In this document: piece by piece, positions 25,416-31,976 of the stretch
How the letters are laid out: each line of letters starts with the position of its first letter
Numbering within the stretch: the stretch's first letter is position 1
Source: Paenibacillus kribbensis
GTDB taxonomy: Bacteria; Bacillota; Bacilli; Paenibacillales; Paenibacillaceae
Length of the DNA stretch: 64,000 bases
Direction of reading: 5' to 3'
NCBI RefSeq assembly: GCF_002240415.1
Contig: NZ_CP020028.1
Location: 5,393,501-5,457,500 of the forward strand
The notes under the pieces: model-generated
Databases searched by the model: none
What the model was told of the DNA's origin: nothing
The model's input: the letters and a program-made list of their open reading frames with translations, nothing else
Position numbers and translations under genes: made by a program

Positions 25416-26567
25416 TTGGCTATCCGCTACAGCGTCATCATTCCAACCTATAATCGAGTCCAGCAGTTGCTGCTCACACTCGCCTCATTTGAAACACAAA
25501 CCTATCCAAAGCACCTATTCGAAGTGATTGTAGCTGATGACGGTTCTACAGACGGAACGAAAGAAATGGTCGAAGGCTTCAAAGCATCCTATCCTCTTAT
25601 CTATGTGTCCCATCCGGAACAACGCGGTCGGTCTGCCGTTCGAAATTTGGGACTGCGCCGTGCAAAAGGGCTATACATCATTTTCTGTGACGCTGACTTT
25701 TTGGTGTTGCCTGATTTCATTAGAATCGTGAGCCGTTATCACCGCAAATATCCCAAATCCGTGCTTTCAGGCATTCCTCACTCGTGGGACGATGCTTTTA
25801 CCCATTATCACCCAGACTTTTCTCCGGAAGAAAAAGAGCATTGTCGGAGGATACTTACACAATCAGGCCTATGGAATTCCGACTTTGAAGCAGCGAATGA
25901 AATCATTCCGATCATAACGACAGAGGATATCCTTCATCATACAGGTGCATTGTCAAAAGTAGTTAGTCCCACAAGAGTTCCCCCCAATATTAAAAAGCAA
26001 TTTGCCACTACAGATGTAGCTCCCTGGCTGCTCCTGATTACACGTTGTGTATCCATCAGGCGCAGCCAATTGATCCGTATTGACGGCTTTAATGAACGAT
26101 TTGTACTCTATGGACTCGAAGACTGGGACCTTGGCTACCGGCTGCATCGACTAAGGGTTCCTTTCTATTCCATCAAAGAAGTTGTCGGATATCATCAGGA
26201 ACACCCAACCTACCTTAGAGGGAACGTTTTAAATACGGAAAATCTGAAAATCATGTTTGAAACCTACGGATTCAATGATTCCTCCTTAAATCTGCTCGCC
26301 CTTGTCCCCCCATCCGCGGATTTGGAAGTCTACAAAAGTACACTGCGAGTATTACACAGGGGATTCCGTTCCAAGCTGACACGCTCATCAGCCCTGCTGT
26401 TAAGAAGGACGCTGCGTTTGGCAGCCAAGCAGTTCTTTTATCAAAAAAATAATCCAGCATACCAAAAATCATTGAACCTGATCAAAAGGAAAGCAGCGAA
26501 CCGAAAAAGCCGAGTCGCTCACGTGTTGCGAGAAATGCTGCTGAAGTCTGAAAAGCTGGTGGAATAA
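25416..26567 (+). CDS. Family 2 glycosyltransferase
   Basis: About 383 residues. The GT-A fold start is clear: SVIIPTYNRVQQLLLTL, then FEVIVADDGSTDGT. The DxD-type metal site is FCDADFLV, and the acceptor-side motif GLEDWDLGYRLHR with preceding GFNERF resembles GT7/chondroitin-polymerase-type domains. There is no membrane span, so it is cytosolic or peripheral. The C-terminal ~120 residues are Arg/Lys-rich. The TTG at 25416 follows GGAGGGGGAG at good spacing; an ATG seven codons earlier sits on that site. It stands alone; donor and acceptor sugars are unknown. A surface-glycan role is only likely. Confidence 0.83.
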   Translation: MAIRYSVIIPTYNRVQQLLLTLASFETQTYPKHLFEVIVADDGSTDGTKEMVEGFKASYPLIYVSHPEQRGRSAVRNLGLRRAKGLYIIFCDADFLVLPDFIRIVSRYHRKYPKSVLSGIPHSWDDAFTHYHPDFSPEEKEHCRRILTQSGLWNSDFEAANEIIPIITTEDILHHTGALSKVVSPTRVPPNIKKQFATTDVAPWLLLITRCVSIRRSQLIRIDGFNERFVLYGLEDWDLGYRLHRLRVPFYSIKEVVGYHQEHPTYLRGNVLNTENLKIMFETYGFNDSSLNLLALVPPSADLEVYKSTLRVLHRGFRSKLTRSSALLLRRTLRLAAKQFFYQKNNPAYQKSLNLIKRKAANRKSRVAHVLREMLLKSEKLVE

Positions 26568-26633
26568 TAGCTACTCATTTACAGCGTACAAAATGGTGTG
26601 TATTAAATCTTCCTTACGGGGATGAAAAGCCTC

Positions 26634-26715
26634 CTCCATAAGGATGCGAGCCCAACTTGGCAAGCAGCTTTATGGAGGGGCAGTCGGGGCCCTGTCCGAG
26701 GATAACGACAAAAAT
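26634..26715. repeat. Structured intergenic segment with tmRNA-like sequence
   Basis: Perfect stem CCTCCATAA / TTATGGAGG around 26634-26678, then at 26690-26710 a 21-base stretch that matches 20 of 21 bases of the ssrA 3' region at 37075-37095, in the same orientation. ATGGAGG just before it also matches the end of ssrA. CGACA/TGTCG forms a small hairpin at the right. Either a degenerate ssrA 3' end left by an island, or a dispersed repeat related to it. Confidence 0.45.
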
Positions 26716-26792
26716 GTCGCTATTAGTTTACTATTCCTCAGGAAACTCCAGCATGCTTTCTGATTATTCATTACATATGGATTTTACCAGCG

Positions 26793-27350
26793 CTAAGAAC
26801 TCAATACTTTAATGCTTTCATCGCACCAGCTGATTAAGCTGCTGAACTGACTTTTACCATAGCTCATTGTGATCATCCAATATTTGTGATTATGGTCTTT
26901 ATGCTCTACGTTGATAAGCCAACGTTCAAGTTCTTCAAAAATATGCAGGCTTTCCATTAGCTTTTCTTTATACTCCTGTATGTGCTTTATAATCGTTTCA
27001 GGCGAAGAATTGCCGCCAAAAAACACCCTCAATAACAGCTCATTTTTTTTGAGCATCACCACATGCTCCATGGGCTGAGAAAGCCAGTTGGACAACGTCT
27101 GCCTTCCCTGATCGGTAATGCTGTAGAGCTTCTTGTCAGGCTTCCCTTTTTGACGAATAACCTCGACCGTAATGTCCTTTCGATCCAGTAGCTCTGCCAG
27201 GCTGGGATAGATCTGGCCGTAGTTCTCATTCCAAAAGTAGCTAGTACTTTGTTCCATATGTTGTTTTATATCATAACCGGTATGAGGACCCAGACTCAGA
27301 ATTCCTAATACCGCAAACATTGTATTGGTTTTCCCTGACTGTCTCGCCAT
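26793..27350 (-). CDS. PadR family transcriptional regulator
   Basis: 185 residues. The N-terminal winged helix carries the PadR signature (FAVLGILSLGPHTGYDIKQHME, then WNENYGQIYPSLAELL and KKLYSITDQGRQTLSNWL). The C-terminal ~90 residues are helical and dimerise (Vir/PadR-like C domain). PadR proteins repress detoxification or efflux genes and lift on binding phenolics or drugs. It is divergent from the tautomerase-like gene across a 284-base gap containing an AT palindrome and a near-consensus promoter. Its natural target is therefore that gene, and perhaps the quinone-detoxification genes next to it (inference). Confidence 0.88.
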   Translation of the reverse strand: MARQSGKTNTMFAVLGILSLGPHTGYDIKQHMEQSTSYFWNENYGQIYPSLAELLDRKDITVEVIRQKGKPDKKLYSITDQGRQTLSNWLSQPMEHVVMLKKNELLLRVFFGGNSSPETIIKHIQEYKEKLMESLHIFEELERWLINVEHKDHNHKYWMITMSYGKSQFSSLISWCDESIKVLSS

Positions 27351-27455
27351 TATATATTATGCCTCCTAGTACCTCTAGCAAATCTCCGTAGTATGTCATG
27401 TTTTCATTAGACTAGACATAATTATAGCCCATTTGAAGCAGCTTCACACTCAATC

Positions 27456-27476
27456 TATATATTATAAAAATATATA
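27456..27476. promoter_or_regulatory. AT-rich palindromic operator candidate
   Basis: TATATATT and AATATATA form a perfect 8-bp inverted repeat around ATAAA. It lies 18 bases upstream of the -35 box at 27495 and between two divergent genes, a likely binding site for the PadR protein (inference). Confidence 0.45.
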
Positions 27477-27494
27477 TTATTATAATAATTAGTG

Positions 27495-27523
27495 TTGACA
27501 GGGGTTTTGCACCGTTTTATATT
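27495..27523 (+). promoter_or_regulatory. Sigma-A promoter for the tautomerase-like gene
   Basis: TTGACA at 27495-27500 and TATATT at 27518-27523 with a 17-base spacer match the housekeeping consensus closely. Start codon at 27635, leaving a leader of about 105 bases. Confidence 0.75.
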
Positions 27524-27634
27524 AACGATATCAACAAAATATCAATGGGCTTGCCAAGATGATGCCTTGGGTACATATATCATAAAGGTTTCAAGACATC
27601 CCTTGGTTAAACCTCAATAAGGAGATATCCGATC

Positions 27635-28108
27635 ATGACCATAATCAATGTAAATTATCCAGCAGGCCGCATAACGCTTGAACAGCGTCGACTTTTGGCA
27701 GAAGGCTTGACGGATGCAGTGCTCGTTCCAGAGGTAGGTCAATATTGTCCGCCAGCAAGAGAAGGGTTCCAGGTCCATTTCACCGAACGTCCAAGAGATT
27801 ACATGGCAATTGGCGGGCAATTGCTGTCGGATCAGCCTGAACGTGATGTAATCACCGTCAATGTTCTGGTGATGGATGGTGACTGGCCTAACGACGTCCG
27901 CAAAAAAGTGCTTGAGAATATTCTTGGCAGTTTGACAAAAGTACTTGGTTTACCGGAACCATCCCCGACTTGGTGGGTATCTTTCCAGGTCATTGAAGAA
28001 GGCAGTTGGGGTTCCCGCGGCGGTGTCCTCTCCATTCTGGACTTGCTGGATTCAGGGGTATTTACGGAGGAGAAAATTAAGGCTATCAAGCAAAACTTTA
28101 CACGATAA
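27635..28108 (+). CDS. Tautomerase-superfamily-like protein
   Basis: 157 residues. The pattern TIINVNYPAGRITLEQRRLLAEGLTDAV at the start and a second half with ITVNVLVMDGDWPNDVRKKVLENI suggests two beta-alpha-beta repeats, as in cis-CaaD/MSAD-type tautomerases. However, the residue after Met is Thr, not the catalytic Pro of working tautomerases, so it may lack that activity or only share the fold. SILDLLDSGVFTEEKI ends the protein. The ATG follows AAGGAGATA. It is divergent from the PadR gene and precedes a terminator shared with the dioxygenase. Function not established. Confidence 0.6.
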   Translation: MTIINVNYPAGRITLEQRRLLAEGLTDAVLVPEVGQYCPPAREGFQVHFTERPRDYMAIGGQLLSDQPERDVITVNVLVMDGDWPNDVRKKVLENILGSLTKVLGLPEPSPTWWVSFQVIEEGSWGSRGGVLSILDLLDSGVFTEEKIKAIKQNFTR

Positions 28109-28197
28109 CACAAGAGGCTCAGCACTTCTTAAAGGTGGGAGGAGCATTAATACAGTAACAACCTAATAACTTAAGCACAGTGTAATATGACCAAAGG

Positions 28198-28223
28198 AAA
28201 AAACACCCATAAGGGTGTTTTTC
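28198..28223. terminator. Bidirectional terminator
   Basis: AAAAACACCC and GGGTGTTTTT form a perfect stem with a 4-base loop (ATAA). It serves the convergent tautomerase-like and dioxygenase genes. Confidence 0.8.
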
Positions 28224-28236
28224 ATAAGAGTGCTCT

Positions 28237-29181
28237 TTATTTTCCTGTTAATGTTCTCACTTCAATAGGAAGCAAGTTCGCCTCGATTTGAGCCCGCTCT
28301 GGTTCATACCACTCTGGCAGCATTAATTTTTGCCCCAAAGCTTCAGCAGGTTCATCGTTGGCAAATCCCGGTGGATCTGTAGCAATTTCAAAGAGTATAC
28401 CGCCCGCTTCTCTGAAATATATAGCATTAAAATATTGGCGGTCTATGATTGGAGTCGTGTGATAGCCATAATTCTGGACTGTGTTTCTCCAGTCTTCATG
28501 TTGTTCGAAATCTTGTGCACGCCATGCAATGTGATGTACCGTGCCTGCTCCACCAATGCCTAAACCCATTTTGGCAAGCGGAACATCCACGATGTTGCCG
28601 ATTTCTCCTACGGACTGATAACGGGCATATTCGGCGTCTTCACCGATTTTCGTAAATCCGAGTATGCTTTCCAATACATCCATCGTTTTCTGTGGGTTGA
28701 CGCTAAATAGCACGGCACCTCCAAACCCCTTAATTGCTTTATCGGCCGAAATACCACCGTAAGACCAAGTACTGTTCGCTCCCGCTTCACGTTCGACAAG
28801 CTCAAGACGTAAGCCCTCATTATCCTCGAATTGAAGATATTGTTCAGAAAAACGGCTTGTTTTCGTAACTTGAATATCAAAGCTTTCCAAACGCTGCTGC
28901 CAAAAATCAAGTGAACCTGGCGGTACCACATACGAGGTAATGCCCACCTGGCCACCTCCGATTCGCCCTTTGGGGGTTCCTGGTGCAGGGAAAAAAGTAA
29001 TGATGGTTCCAGGGCTTCCTGCCTCGTTACCAAAGTATAAGTGGTAAACTTCAGGAGCATCGAAGTTGATTGTTTTCTTCAATAACCGAAGTCCAAGGAT
29101 GCCGGCATAGAAGTCGACATTTGCCTGCGGATTACCCGCAAAAGCTGTAATATGATGGATACCTGTAGTTTGAAGTGACAT
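28237..29181 (-). CDS. mhqO: Ring-cleaving dioxygenase (MhqO-like)
   Basis: 314 residues from the ATG at 29181, which follows GGAGGG; an earlier start would add 22 unrelated residues. Two vicinal-oxygen-chelate halves are seen: GIHHITAFAGNPQANVDFYAGILGLRLL and GAVLFSVNPQKTMDVLESILGF. The metal ligands are the His of GIHHIT, the His of VHHIAW, and the Glu of ILFEIATDPPGF. The LFEIATDPPGF end typifies the MhqO/LinE group, which opens hydroquinone-type rings. It lies 73 bases after a DoxX gene; B. subtilis mhqNOP pairs the same two families. Probable role: quinone or catechol detoxification. Confidence 0.85.
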   Translation of the reverse strand: MSLQTTGIHHITAFAGNPQANVDFYAGILGLRLLKKTINFDAPEVYHLYFGNEAGSPGTIITFFPAPGTPKGRIGGGQVGITSYVVPPGSLDFWQQRLESFDIQVTKTSRFSEQYLQFEDNEGLRLELVEREAGANSTWSYGGISADKAIKGFGGAVLFSVNPQKTMDVLESILGFTKIGEDAEYARYQSVGEIGNIVDVPLAKMGLGIGGAGTVHHIAWRAQDFEQHEDWRNTVQNYGYHTTPIIDRQYFNAIYFREAGGILFEIATDPPGFANDEPAEALGQKLMLPEWYEPERAQIEANLLPIEVRTLTGK

Positions 29182-29254
29182 ATGAAACCCTCCTCTAATA
29201 GTAGAAACCTTTGTTTTTCGTGCTTGGTAATTTTTAATAGCCTGCATTCACGCT

Positions 29255-29653
29255 TTATTTAAGTATTGCATCGATGGAATATGAACCTGCTCCTGTCAAC
29301 GCAATACCGATTACGATGGCAATAAGAACTAGCGGATATTCATAGCCGTTAGCTGTTGACCAGATTCCATTTGGTCCATGTACTTTGACAATCGCTCCGA
29401 GCATAGTTACCGTAATTAAGAGTGCAGCCAGCGGAGTGAGCAGTCCTAAAGCAAATAGAGCTCCTCCCAGCAATTCCATCAGCCCAGCGGACACTGCCAT
29501 GAATACTCCGGGCTTAATTCCGATCGATTCCATCCAACCGCCGGTACCCTTTGGACCATAGCCGCCAAACCAGCCAAAAAGTTTCTGAGCTCCGTGCCCC
29601 ACCAATAACAATCCAACCACCAAACGTACCAGTAACAATCCACTTGCCAACAT
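29255..29653 (-). CDS. mhqP: DoxX family membrane protein (MhqP-like)
   Basis: 132 residues from the ATG at 29653, directly after GGAGGATGATTTT; an upstream start overlaps that site. Four membrane helices: LLLVRLVVGLLLVGHGAQKLFG, then GIKPGVFMAVSAGLMELLGG, LLTPLAALLITVTMLG, and YPLVLIAIVIGIALTGAG. The HGAQKLFGWFGG motif is a DoxX signature. In B. subtilis, MhqP accompanies the MhqO dioxygenase in the response to thiol-reactive quinones; DoxX proteins otherwise work with thiol-redox systems. The gene runs into the MhqO-like gene on one strand and is likely co-transcribed. Confidence 0.88.
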   Translation of the reverse strand: MLASGLLLVRLVVGLLLVGHGAQKLFGWFGGYGPKGTGGWMESIGIKPGVFMAVSAGLMELLGGALFALGLLTPLAALLITVTMLGAIVKVHGPNGIWSTANGYEYPLVLIAIVIGIALTGAGSYSIDAILK

Positions 29654-29719
29654 AAAATCATCCTCCAATTATACTTGTTTTAAGATTGCTTAATTAAAGA
29701 TATTAGGCAAAAATTAAAT

Positions 29720-29947
29720 TCATTCTTTAACTAATTGTGCCTGCTCTCTTCTTAGTTTTTGAGGAGTAACATCATCTCCATTTGGATCATAGATCGTAGC
29801 ATTCAAGAGAATGCTTTTTACAGAACCCCGAAAAATTTGAAGGTATTCTTTGCGAAGATCGGTTTGTTCAGTCTTTTCAATTTCAGTTAATCCGACTTCT
29901 TGTGCTTTTTTTGCAAGCTGATTAATTCTGTTTAAAATTGTAAGCAT
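29720..29947 (-). CDS. DUF896 small protein (YnzC-like)
   Basis: 75 residues. The DUF896 signature is complete: ILNRINQLAKKAQEVGLTEIEKTEQTDLRKEYL then FRGSVKSIL. B. subtilis YnzC is a small helical-hairpin protein whose gene is in the SOS-regulated yneA operon, but its function is unknown. Here the gene lies upstream of the DoxX/dioxygenase pair on the same strand, 66 bases away, so co-transcription is possible. No ribosome site stands out beyond GGAGGTATACAC. The C terminus (KLRREQAQLVKE) is charged and probably disordered. Confidence 0.9.
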   Translation of the reverse strand: MLTILNRINQLAKKAQEVGLTEIEKTEQTDLRKEYLQIFRGSVKSILLNATIYDPNGDDVTPQKLRREQAQLVKE

Positions 29948-30170
29948 GTGTATACCTCCATATTCAAAATGTTCTGATCAGTTATATCTTTAATTTATTT
30001 ATCTTGATATAAAGATATAATATTTTTCTATCCGTGTCAATACTTTTTCAAAAAAAAGATTAACCTTGGATTGCTTCACACACCAATATGAGAATCTTCA
30101 AACATTTCTGTTGGGAAAAGGTGTAATATTATGAGTAACAACTCGCAAAAATGGGCAGAAGTTACAATCA

Positions 30171-30230
30171 ATGGGACGTGCAGGAAGGCCAGAAGAAATC
30201 ACCAAGAATTTTTTTCTTACAAACTATTAA
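30171..30230 (+). pseudogene. Possible 3' fragment of a short-chain dehydrogenase gene
   Basis: The frame encodes MGRAGRPEEITKNFF, like the conserved region (P-[LM]-GRxGxPEEIA) near the C terminus of short-chain dehydrogenases, then a stop. No Rossmann region is found upstream, where the frame closes. The match is about ten residues, so chance is possible. Apart from this, 29948-30252 shows AT-rich sequence with no gene. Confidence 0.25.
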
Positions 30231-30252
30231 CCGAAAGAAAGGGGCATACAAC

Positions 30253-31116
30253 ATGACAAGCCAGTTACAAACAAAAGTATTTATTAGTAGCGATCAACAT
30301 GATGGGTTCGGTGTAAGCTCGACTATTATATATGGTCCTACTGAAGCGTTACTCTTCGATGCTCAATTTAGCCGTTCCAACGCACTTCGTTTAGTGGCCG
30401 AAATACTCGAAACAGGTCGTGAACTAAAACAAATCTTTATCAGTCATTTTCACCCAGACCATTATCTAGGATTGGGTGTAATCAAGGAAGCATTTCCAAA
30501 CGCACGCGTAATGGCATACAAAGAAGTAGCTGAAGAAGCTAATGCGGCTTTCAGCTTCAAAATCGATTACTGGGGAACTGAGGTCCTGGGTAATAACGGC
30601 TCTAAAACCGTGGTAAATATTGAACGCATAGAAGAACCGCATCTCACAGTTGATGGTGAACAAATAGACATCCTGGGGTTAATGCGAGGCGACGCTGAGC
30701 ATGAAGCCATTTTGTGGATTCCATCCATTAAAACGCTAGTCGCTGGTGATTTGGTTTTCTCCGATGCACATGTTTGGGTAGCTGATGCTCGATTCCCAGA
30801 GGATCGACAGGCATGGCTTGATAATCTCGACACATTAGAAGCATTGAAACCAGAAGTCATCATCCCTGGGCATGCTCCAAATGACAGACCTTACAATCCA
30901 AATGGTATCAAATTTACACGATGTTATTTGAAAGATTTTATGCATCATCTCACAGAATCAACAGATTCTGCCAACCTAATAGCTAGAATGGAACAACTTT
31001 ATCCAGACCTGGTAGTGCATATTTGTTTAGAATTGAGTGCCAAAATTTTAAAAGATAAATACCGTTGGGAAGGCGACTGGCCTCATTCACTTCGCGACAC
31101 GGATGCTGTAATCTGA
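30253..31116 (+). CDS. MBL-fold metallo-hydrolase
   Basis: 287 residues from the ATG at 30253, after GAAAGGGG; an earlier ATG lacks a site. The metallo-beta-lactamase motifs are in order: FDAQFSR, HFHPDHYLG (HxHxDH, two metals), AEHEAILWIPS with its His, DLVFSDAHVWVADA and IPGHAPND. The close relatives hydrolyse small thioesters, lactones or unknown substrates; this cannot be read here. The protein lacks a signal peptide and works in the cytosol. The C-terminal ~60 residues are helical (FMHHLTEST...LELSAKILKDKY). The gene appears to be a single unit in the accessory region, near other detoxification-like genes. Confidence 0.83.
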   Translation: MTSQLQTKVFISSDQHDGFGVSSTIIYGPTEALLFDAQFSRSNALRLVAEILETGRELKQIFISHFHPDHYLGLGVIKEAFPNARVMAYKEVAEEANAAFSFKIDYWGTEVLGNNGSKTVVNIERIEEPHLTVDGEQIDILGLMRGDAEHEAILWIPSIKTLVAGDLVFSDAHVWVADARFPEDRQAWLDNLDTLEALKPEVIIPGHAPNDRPYNPNGIKFTRCYLKDFMHHLTESTDSANLIARMEQLYPDLVVHICLELSAKILKDKYRWEGDWPHSLRDTDAVI

Positions 31117-31379
31117 AACATCGAGTAAAAAGCAGAGATGCTGGTTTTCGTACTCTTTCTTCTATTGAGGCCCATATTTAAAAAAGGGGAAGGCAAAGGC
31201 GATTCGTATATCCAATATCTCAGCCAAACCGAGGCATGGAGTCCTGTACATCTGGGAAAGGTGAGTTCATGGCTCTTATTAGTACAAACTACAAAAAAAT
31301 CAGTTAAATTTTATATATTTAGCGAAATAGGGAAGTATAATATTAGAAAAATGCAGGATGTCAAAACTAGGAGGAAATC

Positions 31380-31775
31380 ATGGGCCGACTCGTTCATTTC
31401 GAAATTCATGTAGATGACATGGAACGTGCCAAGAAGTTTTATGGCGAGGTATTTGGATGGACATTTGAGGATTGGAGTGACTATGCTGGAACGCCTTATT
31501 TTGGAGCTGTGACAGGCGATGCAAATGAACCCGGAATCAACGGGGCTTTGATGCAGCGTCAAGGTGCTTCCCCCCAACCTAGTCAGGCTATGAATGGTTA
31601 TGCATGCACTATGGGAGTGGAAGATTACGATTCTACTGAAACAAAAATTCTTAATCTTGGAGGCAAACTTGCACTGCCAAAGCATGCACTGCCTGGAATG
31701 GCGTGGCAAGGGTATTACATGGACACAGAAGGAAATATTTTTGGTATTCATCAGCCAGATGAGCATGCAAAATAG
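31380..31775 (+). CDS. VOC (glyoxalase-fold) family protein
   Basis: 131 residues. A single-chain vicinal-oxygen-chelate protein with two beta-alpha-beta-beta-beta modules: LVHFEIHVDDMERAKKFYGEVFGWTFEDW opens it, and YYMDTEGNIFGIHQPDEHA closes it. Such proteins (PF00903-like) are often of unknown function; some confer antibiotic or toxin resistance or isomerise small molecules. The metal His near the start (H6) and Glu at the end (TEGN) are consistent with a metal site, but not proven. The ATG follows AGGAGG. The 263 bases upstream hold no gene I can support. A terminator follows directly. Confidence 0.82.
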   Translation: MGRLVHFEIHVDDMERAKKFYGEVFGWTFEDWSDYAGTPYFGAVTGDANEPGINGALMQRQGASPQPSQAMNGYACTMGVEDYDSTETKILNLGGKLALPKHALPGMAWQGYYMDTEGNIFGIHQPDEHAK

Positions 31776-31786
31776 AGTTATACAAC

Positions 31787-31816
31787 AATAGCCCGACCTC
31801 ACACGGTCGGGCTATT
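31787..31816. terminator. Bidirectional terminator
   Basis: AATAGCCCGACC pairs perfectly with GGTCGGGCTATT around a 6-base loop, with A/T flanks. It ends the VOC gene; the pectate lyase gene's stop at 31977 is too far to be served for certain. The rest of 31817-31976 shows nothing clear. Confidence 0.8.
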
Positions 31817-31976
31817 ATACGTTCGTTCAAGTAGCGATAGAGCGTCTGTCGGTAAACAATACAGCTACGGAAAAGGACCTGAGCATTCATCAGAGTTAGA
31901 GCAAGTTAAGGCACAAAATTAATCATAAACATGTGCAAATCAATTCGGTGTTTTGGTCCCTATCTCATCAGATAAT

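Noticed and set aside
31138..31413. 91-codon frame between the MBL and VOC genes
   Set aside because: No ribosome site, no family pattern, and it overlaps the VOC start with its strong AGGAGG site.
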